A stretch of 64,000 bases of DNA from Sympetrum striolatum (GCA_947579665.1 OX388341.1:2170001-2234000); one strand, 5' to 3'; shown: positions 35,960-49,594, counted from the stretch's first letter. Translations and numbers: made by a program. The notes: generated by a model not told the origin, from the letters alone.

Positions 35960-38930
35960 TTTATTTCCTGGCGGTTAAAAAACCTGATTGCGTTTCCTGA
36001 TTTATCAGCACTCAATAACAACGACTTTATATTAAGTCTCCAATTACCTCTAAAATAAATTGTGCATTTCATAAGACACGAATAAGAAAAAAAAATACTG
36101 CGCGGCTTCAAAATTTCGATGATATTGAATTCAATGGGTGAAAAGTTACCTTCAAATAATCCTTACTAAACTATACTGGGGTTAATTCTATAACGAGAGG
36201 AATTTCCTGATTTTAGCTTATTGACTGATTTAACATCGACGACATTTGAATATAGGATAGAACAGTAATTCATAAGAAGGTAGCTCTTTATTTTCCGTCT
36301 ACTCTTCTTCTTCTTTCTTTACGGGTAAATGACATCCGTAATCAACCACCACGAAATTTACTCAACATTATTTGACAGCAATTACGCAACTAGTGATATA
36401 CCTGCTTGTATTTATTCCATCTGTGTTGTCGCTCCCCTTCTTGTGTGAGCGTTTTCCCGCACAGTGGGTTAAGAAAACGTAAATTAGTCTCAAAATCTGT
36501 ATTCTTGCAATCTCTATGAGTCGTCACTTTAAAAGTGAGATACAATGACACAGTTGATGCAAGAATTGGAAAAGTGATTTCATTTTGCGTGAGTTCAAAA
36601 ATTTCAATTATTTGTCGCCTTTCATCATTTGAACTATTAGGGGACAATTCGCAAACAGATTATGGATATGGATTATTATTATGGATTATTATGGATTTTA
36701 TCTCCGAGATGCATTGATACCGTTAAGGCACTGCAACAATAATTTCAAAACGTCTTATGTGTTCTGTGATGTGATGGAATAAAAAATGACCAAAAACGCA
36801 CTCTCCAGTGATTGAGTAACGAAGTCTCAGGAGAAACGTGTTCTCTGTCAAATCAGAGATAAATCAAAGCAACTTCCAGTTTTGTCCTGAAGATTACAAA
36901 ACACTGCTATATTGTCATCGATCCCAGTATTATGTAAATGATTCAGCAACAGCTTATTCAATAGAAATGCTAATCATGTTATGGCTTCTCTGAGAGTAAT
37001 TCAGTTGTACTCTCGTGGGCTATGTGATAGAGATGGATTGAAAATTCTCAGAATAAATCAGTGACTATGGAAAATGTTTCTGTTCTCCCTGAAGTTGAGA
37101 TTCTAATGGAAACATTAGTCTCTCGAATCAGCTGCCCATTGAATGTTTTCCGCCCAATCGCCCGATTCAATGCTCCGTTTTAAAATATTCATAACAAAAT
37201 TCACATTTTGCGAATGATTGAAAGAATCAAAAATTGATTGTTGAGAAACAAACATTGCACTTTAGTCAGCTTTCTAACTTTCGTAAGCAAAAATAAAACA
37301 AGAGCCATAGGAGTTCTTACTCCCTTTTTTTCTCCGTTCGCACTGCACTTTCTAAATCGAGGAGAGATCGGTTCGAAGTCTTAGAATTCGCCGGAAACAG
37401 ACTTCTGAAAGTCAATGAGAGTGTGCATTTGGTCCTCGAATGCCTTTCGGACGACGTTGAGGAACGTAATTACGAAACAACACAAAAGGAACTGAAAAAC
37501 CCGTGCTTGATCGATCGATGAATGTGTCTGAACCCCTCAATCAAGAACGTTCTTTTTGATTTCTGAATGGTTTGACGATGTTCAATTTATGGCTGATAAT
37601 GTTAACTATCACACGAAATTAAATTTATGATAAGATTCTATTAACAAACACTAAAATGATTTCACATCTGTCATAGAGTAACTTTGATTGCAATACATAG
37701 AAGATTTTCATCGCTGCTTTTGGAATTCGGAATATGAAAATAGAGTATGACAACGAATGTTTGGTAGAACATTCCGCGTTCACTCAAAACTCCCATGTTC
37801 CAAACAAAAAAGGCCATCCTCACAGGTGCATAAATGTGATTGGTGGTTTTCTGGTAGTATATTTAACATTTCTAAGGAAGTTCATCATCATAGTGTTTCT
37901 GTTCTAGGGGCCGGTCTGAATGTACCATTCCACAGGTTTCTATCCCATACATCTCGTTTCATCATGTTTTATTATGGTATGGTATTTTCGTTTTGCCTTT
38001 TAGAGTCGATTCCGAAAGAGCCATCGCAGACAGAGGCTTCACGCTAAAAAAGATGGTCACGTAATGAGTCGCAGTTAGCGCCGAATAGCGAAGGAACGAA
38101 AGAGCAGGTAATCAGAATGCCATCAGCCGAGCAGGAGCCTTAATCGAGAGCGAAATCCTCAAACAGCTGAGCGCTGTAATGTCAATGTTTTTCCGGCGTT
38201 TTCAGCTGTCGAGAGAAGCGGTTCCATAACTTGAGCAAACAAGCTGATGGCAAACGATTTGAACTTCCGAACAGGATGTCGCACGCCGTTGAGGGATAAC
38301 GATGATCTCGTGAAATTCGCACGAACAAAAACGCATCGACTTGCGCGCCGACGAGTGAAAGTATAACGATCTTCATCCTCTTTCGTCTCTCGTGCCGCAT
38401 TACACAGGAAGTGAGAGGAAGTTCTCGGCACCGTGGATGGACCGCTTTCGATAGAGAGGGCGAATGAAACTACCATTGATTACTTGGAGGGAGGTGAATA
38501 ATTGTGCCCAAACCGAATTCAATGTTTTTTAAACAAGACTTCTCTGAAATGCATTTCCATGCATCTGAATGAAATGGAGAAGGCGTAGTGAAGGCACACT
38601 AATATGCTTATGGTAAATATAGGCATTTGGCAACAGGCAGCTTTCACTGACGTAAGATCGGTATAAATTGATTTAGTTGCAATACAAATATTAAATTCAG
38701 ATGTATGTACGTGTGTACAGGAAGCTTTCGATCACTTCTTATGAGGAACGAAATAACGAATCATTATTATATATTATATTAGTGGAAATATATTTATACG
38801 GACGGTATCGATTCGTCTGAAACAGTATATGAAATACAATAGACAGCGATCATGGAACTTACGCAAGAAAATGTGGACTTGGAATAATAAAATTCAATTG
38901 AGAAACGAGTAATTTGAATGTTAAACTGTA
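35960..38930. other. No recognisable gene; CpG-rich patch at 38040-38480
   Basis: Mostly AT-rich. The CpG-rich patch at about 38040-38480 holds a 105-codon minus-strand ATG frame (38159-38476) with an overlapping antisense-type alternative frame, rich in Ser and Arg and unlike known families. A 96-codon ATG frame at 37757-38047 is also unassigned. I treat the patch as possible conserved non-coding DNA. Confidence 0.4.
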
Positions 38931-39005
38931 AACGCACCACACAAATGGGTGTTTCAGAATACGTGTAATATACGTATTCCGAAACACCCATTTGTGTGGT
39001 GCGTT
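38931..39005. ncRNA. Near-perfect 75-nt hairpin (34-bp stem, 7-nt loop)
   Basis: The left arm begins AACGCACCACACAAATGGGT and the right arm ends in its reverse complement. Twenty-five base pairs, one A/C mismatch and eight further pairs enclose the 7-nt loop GTAATAT. The size is that of a microRNA precursor, but the pairing is more perfect than in most. A young palindromic MITE or a small hairpin-RNA locus fits as well. No target duplication could be assigned. The type is a working guess; transcription is not shown. Confidence 0.3.
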
Positions 39006-39009
39006 ACGT

Positions 39010-41397
39010 ACGTCGTATATATTTGGAAAAGTTTCACTTCCACCTACTTTCGCCGCTTTTGAATAATTAGTCAATATTATCACATTGAAAGTAAAAAGAC
39101 TTACGCAACAGCAAGTCCGTGGAAAAATTGACAGAATCGAGGAAATACCAACGTCGATAAACTTCGATGAATTCCACACATAAAAACGTAGGCAAATATT
39201 CTACCAGAACAATTTCCATCAAATATTTAAACACGTTTTCGCAAGGCATTTGATGAGCATTCACAATTTGCATTTACCATCTAAAAATAAGATGCACGCA
39301 TGAAACTTCCGCGGCAAATGTATAAAAAGTATTTCAATAATTATATACAGTAATGATTGTTTCATATTGATAATTTTATACGTAATTACCAACTTGATTT
39401 AAAAATCCTAATAAGTAACGATCAAATCATTTAAAAAATTAAACTGTTTACGGATTTGAAGACATTTTGACAACGTTCAATTTCATGGCAATTTACAGAA
39501 ATATTTATTTGCATGGAAAATTAGCAAATATGGGTTAAATCTAAAGTAATTATTCACTCCAACGTAGCTCTAAATGTCCCACTTATATGATGATAGGAAA
39601 ACACAACAAAAATTCTGCATCTAACTTCAGTGTTAGAAGCATGCGTATTTTTAGGGCAAACATTAAAAGTTTTTCAAATCTAAAATTCTCTGAAAAGTCA
39701 AAGAAAACAGTTAATCGGTTTATATTTTCTGCCTATTTCTATTTCTACGTAAACTAAGAATGTCTTTTCGTATAAAATTTCGGTTATTAATAAGGTACTC
39801 GATTTGTTTCTATAGATAAACCTTAAAAATAATTAGCAATTCCACACTTTAACATATGATTAGATTAATAAACTCGAGGTAGAACATTCTAGTTAGATTA
39901 TAAGAAGGAATCCTAAGGAGAAATTTTAAGTAATGGCAGAAAATATTCACTGAAAGAGTTTGTACAAATCAACTGGTAATTAATACATGAGTTAACATTG
40001 ATATCATTTTGAGAGGTAATACTTTATGGAATAGCGCCTTCAATATACTGCCCATTGAATAAAATACTTCTCTATAATTACTTCATCCTTTTATAAATTA
40101 TTGTAGAAGCAATGATTTATTTTTAGCATTTTTGCAATTTGGAACGCGGGGAAATCATTAAAATAAATCATTTCAGAGACCTCAGACCATTTCGCGGACG
40201 AGGCCATGCCATTCATATTCAAACCAGCATAACTGCTTTCAAACCAACCACTGCTAATTTCTTTTCAGTGCATCGTATGCCTTTTACGGTAGGTATCCTA
40301 TAGTAAAATAATAAATATATACGTGAAAGTAAGAAATTCGTTGTCGAAATAAGTGAAGTTTTGATAAAGCTCGATGCCCTTAGCAATCACAGATTAAAGA
40401 ATGGCGATTCCTTGCGTCAAAAGCATTTCCGGAACACGCTGATGAGTGCTCTTTTCCAAAGAGGGAATGACCATAATAATCGAAACTCAATGGGATCACC
40501 GTTAGGTACAAATGAGGAAAGATTTCGTTTATTGTCGATTAAATCAGCAGACACAGCTTGTTGTTAATTTGGAAACTTGAAATAACTACGAGGGTTGGGG
40601 ATTCTTCCTCCGCAAGGCTGATATCTGGAGACTGAGTAATTATTTTACAGAAAACTACCTAGAAAAGACTAGAACAAAAAAACGGTTCCTTAAACTATTG
40701 CATGAACCATCTTGAGCTATTATGCTAAAAAATGCCAAATTAAAAATTGCAGAAAAAAAAATTAATGCAATTATTAAATGTGTATAAATGCCAGTTTAAA
40801 TCATCTTAGCAATGTAGAGCGGGCTTACAGCGTCTGCTCAAATAATAAACAAAATCATTAACTCACATAGCTCACTTAATTGATATTAAGTGAACAATCT
40901 AATTAAAACATAATTCAAAGTATTCAGTCATATAAATCAGCCTTTTGTGACACATATTTTTAGGCATGAAATTAAATGAGATATGATGAAAGGTTAGAAA
41001 ACATTCAGGATTTCAAGGCACCAGAAATCGCCAGAAAAACGCGATTCGATCAAACTCTCGAAGAAACTTCTCGTGCGGTTTCTATCCGCTCTTAGAAGTT
41101 TCCACTCTCAGAGAAAATCGACCGTTTTCTGTTTTCCGAATATTTTTTCCTCACAACTATTATTTCGTTCGCCGGATTTTTGCTTTCTCCCTATACGTAT
41201 TATAGAGAAAGTATCGTATTCGCAAAAAAATACCTCCATGTTTCAACGGAAATAGATGTTTTAGGGCCCATAGAGTTCGTTTTCGCTATTTTCCCGAACA
41301 TGTCTGTCTGTGTGTCTGTCTGTGGTAAAAACGTTTGTGGGCGCTCTATCTTAAAAAGTGATTATCCGATTATTTCCAAAATTCATATTTAGTATTT
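39010..41397. other. No recognisable gene
   Basis: Strongly AT-rich DNA without open frames of note. A short GTCTGTCTGTGTGTCTGTCT microsatellite lies near 41302-41321, just ahead of the tandem repeat. Confidence 0.5.
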
Positions 41398-41962
41398 TCC
41401 TAACAATTCCAAGAGCTGATTAGCTTTTGATGAATATCGCTTACCCGGAAGTTGCGGTTTATCCGGAACAAAATTTTGTTTATTAAATATCTCTGTCAAA
41501 ATGCAATGTAGGTATATACAATTATGTACAAAAGTTATAGATAACGTACATTACTACAACTTTTGTTCTGAACATTTTTTCGTAACACTGATTGTTTAGG
41601 AGTTATTCTTGAATAATGGTTAACCGAAGTTGTTTTTTATCCACAAATGGAAATTTTTCATACATATCTCTGACAGAATGCAATGTAGGTATATACAATT
41701 GCATAAAAAAGTTATAGATAACATAGATTACTACAACTTTGTTTGAAACATTTTTTCGTAACACTGATTGTTTAAGAGTTATTAGTGAATACTCGCTAAC
41801 CATAAGTTGCTTTTTATCCAAAATTGTAGTTTATCTTAATTATCTCTGACAGAATGTGATGTATTTATATACAATTTATACAAAAGTTATAGACAATGTA
41901 TTTTAATGCAACTTTTGTTTGAAAAATTTTTCTATAACACTCATTGTTTTGGAGTTAATTAT
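41398..41962. repeat. Three tandem repeats of about 176 bp
   Basis: Units begin at about 41432, 41611 and 41787 (periods 179 and 176), with the tail of an earlier partial unit at 41398-41431. Each unit runs through AAGTTG...TTTATCC, ATCTCTG(A/T)CA(A/G)AATG, GTATATACAATT or a variant, AAAAGTTATAGA, ACAACTTT and TAACACT.ATTGTTT. The units have diverged by point changes and small indels, more so in the third. No coding potential is conserved. A GTCTGTCTGTGTGTCTG tract precedes the array. Confidence 0.88.
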
Positions 41963-41969
41963 ATATTAC

Positions 41970-42970
41970 CGGCATAGGCTTCTGTTTTCAATAAATATGG
42001 AGAAAGTCATGTGTTGGCCACATCAGATTTTTTTACTTCAGTATTGGAAAAGATTCGAATCGAAAAAAAGCGAAAGCATCAGAAGAGAGGGAAGTAAATG
42101 GAGGGCTACTGGAGTGGTGAGGACAGGTGGGAGGGGGAGGGTGGGGAGGGCGTCATCGGAAATATGAAGTCAAATTTAGATAAATACACTGGTACCAGAG
42201 AGAAATGAAACCTTCAAATTTCAATAAAACTCAATTAAATAATAGAATATTAAACGGTAAAGGAAAATATTTTGTCTATATTCTACGTAAGTATAAGGAA
42301 AGTTCATAATAGGTGCCATAGGTGAGGGTGGGCCATATAGCTCTCATGATATTTTGCCGAAAACATAATCGATTAGAGAAAATTTAACCAAGGAGAGAAG
42401 CCTACGTATCTGTCTTTAACTACCTACTAATGGGTGGAAATTCGATCGATTGATTTATTGATTGCATTCAACCAAGTAGATCTTGGGGAAAGACCCTTGG
42501 AAAAAGCTTTTTCTTAATGTTTTCTTAACCCGAATTGTTTTTACACTTAATTCTTAAAAGGGCCATAGCTTATATTTGCGGTGTTACGAAAATAATGACT
42601 TAAGTAGGAGACACAAAACTTAAGAATTGAGAATGAAAAGATGAGAAGTGTAATACTAGCATAAAGTAATTCGAAAATAACATTTTTTCAAAATAAATAA
42701 TGTAATTTATAACAGAAGTAGGGTCTTACTGCTATTACTAATACTCGATTGCTCAACTACAGATGCGACGCCCACTGTAAACCTACCTTAGGTGCAAAGG
42801 AAGGGACAGCGTAGATTGAGTTCGAAAGGTATCACCATTTTACTGTCAACTAATCAAACAGCTGATTAGCCATTTTTATATTCTAGAAAATATTTTAATG
42901 TAAGTTTCGCAACAAGTAATACAGGGAACAGAGCACAGTAGATTATTTAAATAACATGAGAAAGAGCTGT
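41970..42970. other. No recognisable gene
   Basis: AT-rich DNA with a G-rich stretch near 42110-42155. No frame or repeat end recognised. Confidence 0.5.
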
Positions 42971-42975
42971 ATTTG

Positions 42976-44089
42976 GCTGTAGACACAGGGAGAGTCTACC
43001 GGGAGAAAAGTGAAGCCAAAAATAACGCAACCCGCAGATCACTGGGTAGCACTTTTCTCCAGCTCCCCTTTAACTACATGTATTTTTGGGGTTTTATTTT
43101 CCTCTCATACGGGACTCAGGAGCTTGTCTATCCTATGAAATGGACTCAGATAGTTTAAATGAACCTTTCACTTAACGATTATCTTCGATTTTTTTCTCTA
43201 AGTCCTCTTGATTCCTTTTATTATGGAAAATAAAACATGCCTGCAATGTAAACTTCTCGGATGCCGGTGTCGTCTGCTAGAGAAATACAGAGAACGAATC
43301 GCCTGCCAATCTCCCGCAAACTCTATCAAAACCTCGTTGATTATTATAATGTTAATTTTACATATATTATAATGCATTAATTCGTCATAGTTTTTAATTG
43401 ATCAATACCAAGTACGGCATAAAATTCCTTAATAGTCGTTTACCGCAATGAAATAAAGCTACTCTATAATACATTATAATAGCTTATCAGGGTAATTAGA
43501 GATTTTTCCGCTTGTGCAAATGTTTGTTCTAATTCATAATTGGGGCTTAATGAAGTAAAAGTTGTCAAAATGACGAATACGAGAACTTGTATACCATGCA
43601 AGACCTACAGGTGCAGCCGAGAGCACAATGAAATGTTCATTGAAACGCCGTAGATTAATACTGACGTTCGTTCTGCTTCATAGATTTCAGATAATGAATG
43701 AAATAATAAAATTAAGGAAGATGCATAGATTCTAGTTCGGAACATTTTGTGGGGGCAGCTGTTCTGATGCGCAGCAATTGACCATGCTGCAGGCAGAAAC
43801 AGGCCCCTGCTTATTTACCTATAAAACCTTTATAAACGCGAAAATAACAAAATTGCTTTGTATTACGCATTGCTCAAACTACATTTTGTCTTCCAAAACG
43901 TTCGACTTACTCGATCAAACCTTGATAACTCTGTATCAAAACCGCGAAATCACGAAAAAACAATGTATTGGTATAGGGAGATACGAAAAGTGCTACCCAG
44001 CATGGCTAAATGCGCAATCTGCCGCTTTACCCCTGGCTTCACTTTTGGGCGCTAGAGGGAGATAGTAATACTGCCCCTGTGGCTGTAGA
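42976..44089. mobile_element. Non-autonomous hAT-like element, 1098 bp, with 8-bp target duplication
   Basis: The element spans 42984-44081 and is flanked by the direct repeat GCTGTAGA (42976-42983 and 44082-44089). The ends are long imperfect inverted repeats of about 100 bp. Outer CACAGGG occurs at both ends. Inside these lie AAAAGTGAAGCC, then GCAGAT, then CTGGGTAGCACTTTTC in the same order on opposite strands, with an indel of about 20 bp between arms. The 8-bp duplication and CA-initial ends point to hAT. The open frames inside are short and show no transposase motifs, so it is non-autonomous. The arms are clearly diverged, so the insertion is not recent, yet the duplication remains perfect. 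Confidence 0.8.
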
Positions 44090-46211
44090 TCACTACTTAA
44101 CTCTCACAGTTAAAATGGTTGGCAGGCGATATCAATGGAAGTGAATTCAAGCGACCGAATGATTCTTTCCTGATATAGTAAACGCGGAGCCACTTCGCTT
44201 ATTAACACCAGTTTATGGCCAATTGAAGGCAACGAAGATAATCGCTTCGCGCCATTTCTCCCATTGAAAGCAAACGTTCTCCGGAAGCGATTCTTTCATC
44301 GGCGGTGAACAAACGTATCGCAGATCGAGCGGAAAGCGGGTTCTTCGGAAAACAGCGCCGCGGCACGGCAGAATAGATAATCTGACAACAACCTCATGGT
44401 CTTGAGGAAATCTTACGTCTCGATCTCACTTTCTCGCGGTTTGAATGAAAACAGCGATCGCCAACGTTACGTTTGCGATTCTTACGCAATTGTTTTATTT
44501 ACGGAAAGATTCAGGCGTAAAAAGAAGAGTTTTAATAATGGAAAATGATGATTAATGATGGAATGTTGGAACCTCTATTTCATTCAACATAAGAAAGCGT
44601 CAAAACATAAAATATCGTCATAATTTATATTTTCCTCATCTTCTATGCTTTTCCTATTTTATAAATGACAGTTAACGCTGAATATGATGATTAACATAAT
44701 TATTATGATATTTTGGTTTACCGCTTATTTTTTCGATTGAAATGTGTACTCCTGCGATGAGGGAAAAGCCCAAGCGAAACGAAATCCCTCAACGCAGCCG
44801 AATCACCACCAATGGAGTAGAAAGGAAATATTACGACAATATGGATGGTGGATAATCGAGCAACTGCTCATGGAATATTAAGACATAATTATTCACCCCA
44901 TGTTCGATAGAACTCCTCGACAAGTCCCGCGTACCCCCCCAAGGGATACCCTTGGTTGGTAGACCCTGGTCTATGTAAAACCAGAGCCCATTTAAACCAT
45001 TTTAATTTTGGTGGAGACAGAATCTGTACTCGACTAAAGGACAAAAGGGAATAAAGTAAAATAATAAGTTTAGGTGATCGTCAACTTCGTATTAACTTGA
45101 AATGGAATTAAGTTATTTATCTCCAGATCTCCTCGTCAACTTCCGATGACGCTATAATTTCTTACTCGAAAAAACAATTCATAAAAGTACCCATTCACAT
45201 AATTTGCACATAATGAAAACATACATACAGGTATATTTTTCGTCATTAGTTTTTAATTTAAAAGAAATAGAAAAAATGACGACGAAAACATCTGTGGAAT
45301 TCCGTTTGCCTTTTGCAAGTGTCTAGAAAGGTTGGATTAGTGATGCGCATCAATCCACGAATTCGTCAGTGAAAAAATCGCATTCAGAATCACTTGGCGT
45401 TCCTCGGAAGCAGCGAGTGCCATCCGACAGAGGGGAAGTCTCCCACAAATCGCCTCTCTTTCCGTCGAGGATTTCGCACGACAACGAAGAGCTTACGAAG
45501 GGCGATAAATGCAAATGAAGGCAACCTTCTTCCCTTTTGACCTTGGCGATACGAATAATTTATTCTTTGAGTTACTCAAGCACCAAATATATCTTCCAAA
45601 TTATAAAAAAAGATTATAGGGAACTAATTCAGCGGAGACTGATCGATTACAAAAATTAGATACGATTAGATTAATCGATGGCTGGAATAGGAATTGCTTT
45701 CCCTAAATTTCTTCTTAGATCGTTTCAGCAGCTATATCAAGTATACATAGAACCCTCTAATGGAGAATAAAAAGGAAAATATTTCATACAAAGGTATAAT
45801 TTAGTTTTCTTAAATCGTGGAAGCAGAGCAACTAGAAAAGATGTAAGAAGCAAAAATTAAATTCTAATATAAGTGCGGATTTGAACGACGAAACTAAATT
45901 GGAGTTAAAATTTAACTATTGGAAAAAAGATTATAGTTTGATTACGATCTTTTAGCAATTCTTAATTTTTCTGTGGGACTTTCCATAAGCAACGATGAAT
46001 ACGTCTAAATTAGAGTAAAGTTGAGGAAATTGTTCTGAAGGAATAACTAAAAAAATCGAAATTACAGTAATACAAGCATTACGGCGAAACATCTTATTGC
46101 CACTAAGAAAGCAGTGGTTAAATTTGTGCATTAAAAATTAGAAACATTAATTTCAATCTAGATTTCATCGAAAATTAACTAGGAAAAATTATCGGATAAA
46201 TAAAATATAGA
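44090..46211. other. No recognisable gene; CpG-rich patches
   Basis: CpG- and GC-richer blocks lie at about 44160-44490 and 45330-45550 in otherwise AT-rich DNA. No frame is recognised. They are candidates for conserved non-coding elements on composition alone. Confidence 0.4.
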
Positions 46212-46466
46212 ATGATGAAAAATAACAATTTGTACTTTTTTCACAGTATTTATTAAAAACAATAAATAGAAACAAAAGACGACTAGTTTCAGAGATTGAT
46301 CTCCATCATCAAGTGACCAAGCAAAAACGTAAAGCATAATATATACAAGTAAGACTGGCGGGGAAATAAGGAAATAGGAAAAGAGAGTCGTGGGGGAGAG
46401 GTAATTTCCATTTACTGTTTTTAATAAAATACTGTGGAAAAATTACAAATAGTTATTTTTCATCAT
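46212..46466. mobile_element. MITE with about 59-bp imperfect inverted ends
   Basis: The left end ATGATGAAAAATAACAATTT and the reverse complement of the right end ATGATGAAAAATAACTATTT start inverted arms of about 59 bp with a handful of differences. Both contain CACAGTATTT(T)ATTAAAAAC. The 135-bp interior includes GACTAGTTTCAG and CATCATCAAG. No clear target duplication is seen, so the superfamily is open. A diverged relative lies at 27115-27250. Confidence 0.75.
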
Positions 46467-46469
46467 GAC

Positions 46470-49400
46470 GTATTCCCACAAGACATCGCCAGAGACAGTG
46501 AAAATAGAAAATACTCAATATATGCGATACAGTTGATTTGAAGGACATTTTCCATTTCTAAAGAAGAAGATTGATACATATTTACATCAATGATTTAATC
46601 ATCACTTCTTTCGATTCACTCTCAGTTTTAATCACAGTCACTACGCATTCGGCCCACGCTACCGAAGAGGACCGCGCAAATGTACGATACCTCAAATGTT
46701 AAAGACCGAAACAAATATTTAAGTTGTTCTTAGAAAGCAATTTCTTCGGTGTTATGAGTCGTGTGATAGGAACATGAATTTCGATTCCAGTGCACATGAT
46801 TATTAAGAAAGTAAAGAATTTCTTAACTACTCCGTCTTCACAAAGCATTGGATTGTCTTTCGGTTGAATACATTTTGACGAGGCAATGCACTGAGAACGT
46901 GCATTTTCTGGACGAAATAGGTTCGCGAAAGAAGTGAAAATATTGACTCGGAGAGATATTTTCGTCGTTTATGGTGCCGCGGGCGACGGAAGTGCCATCG
47001 ACGGCAAAAGGAGAAAGTGCTCCGGAAAAGGACGGAGAACAGGAAGCTTCGAAAGAAAGAGTGATTTGGGAAATGCGGGATTCGGGAGATTGTTAAGATC
47101 TTCGAGAGTTCCAATTATCAACTATTTATTGAAGAAGCCGTCATTTGGAGAAACTCGATTGTGGAAATATTGGTGGAAATGACTAACAATAAGATGAAAT
47201 TCCACAAAATTTTGTTTAATGCAACGGGTTGAAACTAGCCATATTTATCGTCAAGATACAATTGACTTTACTAAACTAAGATTTATCTGGGATAATTTAG
47301 ACAAACTAAAATGGCTAGGAGGCAATTAACACAGATTTTAAGTAACCTATCGAAGCATTCCCTTACTTCGGACATTTCTCGGTCTTGTGTTATCATGAAA
47401 CTTGTTGAACATTTACAATGTAAGATTGCCATTTTCTCACGTCCGAAAAATATTTGGTATAAAATTTGACCATGATCGCAGTAAATCTGCTCCAATTAAA
47501 TGATTTATTTGTATTTGATAAAAGGTTGAGGAAGTCACTATTTTCTTTTAGGAATAACTTATAGCAGTGAAAGGTACACTTACAAATTGTGCATTAATTT
47601 CTTTCGATCTCGTGATGTAATACGTATGAAGATAAGACGAAAACAATATCAAGGACCTCCACGAGAAACGCAACATTCATTATCTTCATAGCTTTTGATT
47701 CTTCGAGATAATTGAATGGAGGCACGCGAAATAGACGAATCCGTATCGATACAGAAAGAGAAAGTCAATTTGGAAAAACGAGCTATAATTTCATCGTTTC
47801 AAGTACAGTTTTTCAACTTTTGGCAGAAGTAGGACAAAATAAAAGGACCTTCGCATCTGGTCATAAAGTGCGATTAACTTCTGAGGAGAGTCAATCACCT
47901 AAATTAAAAGAGCGTAAATTACTACGATTCGCATTCTCATTATATTTTCGCATCTTGCAGAGATTTCACACTCTTCATTTTCACAGCACGACAATGACTG
48001 CCTTAGTTAAGGTCACAGATCGTCCGAACTCCCTTTCAAGAATTACAAAGTGTTTTTACCCAACCAACGGTACACGCGTGTTCCAGCAACACGCTGCCTC
48101 GTCATGGTCGTAAAAACGGTTTGCGAAGTATGTTCTTTTTTGCTTTTGCGAGAGCCATAACTTTCCACTCTCTGTGTCCCAGAGGAAAAAATCTCAGTCC
48201 ACGACCGCAATATCGCTTTTTTTTATTTCGCGTTCATTTCGTCAAAATGCCTCTGCTCCAATTTTTTCTTTCCGCTGAGGCGTTGCTACGGACGCAATAC
48301 ATCCAGCACCAAACACAGCCGACTCCCGATGCTTGGGGAGCCGACAGAAAAAACTGCAGCTGCTTTCAAATGCAGAGAGATTTTTGAAAAAATATCGAAC
48401 AGTAGAATATCCAATCGCAAGACATAGTGCTCTTTTTAAGTAAATTCGTATTTTAGTCCTTAATCATGCGAAACTAAAGCGTAGAATACTTATAGAGATC
48501 CTCGGGTTGGCTTAAGTCAGCATTAACGCGCGGCCTACAGTTAGCAGCTGAAAAAACTGCAGGTCTATGAATGTATTCGTAGAATAAGTGATTAAATTGT
48601 ACAGTTAGTAAGTAATTAAATTACTAAACAGAGAAAAATCAATCATCGAAATATACCTATTCTCAAATGTCAAAGATTCGGAATAACGTGATGCAATATC
48701 TGCCAATAATGTGATGCCAACTCAGTTCCAACTCGTTCTTCGAGTACAGGATGTTTAACGATTACTAAATTCGCTTTTCAGAGTTTAATTACAAGTTCGC
48801 GGCCGAAAAATTATTTTGTTGTTGGGAAAAAGAGGCCTCGGGATTATCGGTCCATTTTCTAAGAAAACAAACAACATGCTGGTTTAATATTGGTTCTGGA
48901 AAAACCTGCAGCGGCTAACGGTGGAACCGAATTCAGAGGAATATTATTTTGGGCGTAGGACGGAATGCGAAAACAAAAAGATCAACAAGTCGAATTCCAA
49001 AAGTAGAAAAAATGAGAAGAGGGCGTTTCATAACGGCCTCTGTTGAGGAGGAAATAACTAAAGAGCGCTGTTTAGATATTTCGCAGCCACTAACTTGATG
49101 CAAGCACTAACCAACGAAATCAAATCAACGAATCCATGGTGATCAAACACTCTTCTAAAGTTAGTAATGGTGCAATTTTTGATAAACAATTATATAACTG
49201 ACTCTTTTCATTCCTTACAATTGTAAAAACTTTTTTACATTCAAATTTCTCATATACTGTACGAGTATCTCATATTTGCCTTAGTATTAATCTAGGTTTA
49301 AAAGGAATCGAATTTACTGCTTATGCTACGAGCAATAACCGTAGTGATAATATTGCTGCGGGCGGTGAAATTTTACTGCAATGGATGTACTCGTAGCATC

Positions 49401-49594
49401 ATGCTATGCAATAAAAAATGAGATAAATTTATGAAGATTGAAAAGGAAATTTCCATCTTGGCCATTGTTTATCGACCTATAGAGGGTACGTTTCTCTGAT
49501 GGACGATCCTTAGAAAATAAAAAATACGATCCGTAAATTTTATTTTCACCGCAGCACAAGAATTCCACGCAATACTCCGGCGATTCGATCACAT
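46470..49594. other. No recognisable gene over about 3.1 kb; CpG-rich patches
   Basis: GC-richer patches at about 46920-47130, 47960-48380 and 48840-49090. The longest frame, 133 codons at 47712-48113, starts at TTG and matches nothing I know. No repeats or RNA genes seen. Confidence 0.4.

Noticed and set aside
38159..38476. 105-codon minus-strand ATG frame in a CpG-rich block
   Set aside because: An alternative frame overlaps it and it is not recognised as protein. The block is noted as possible non-coding conservation.
41398..41962. Possible CRISPR-like array
   Set aside because: The repeats are long, contiguous and diverged, with no spacers, in a eukaryotic context; it is a plain tandem repeat.
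47712..48113. 133-codon plus-strand frame
   Set aside because: It begins at TTG and has no motif or family resemblance.
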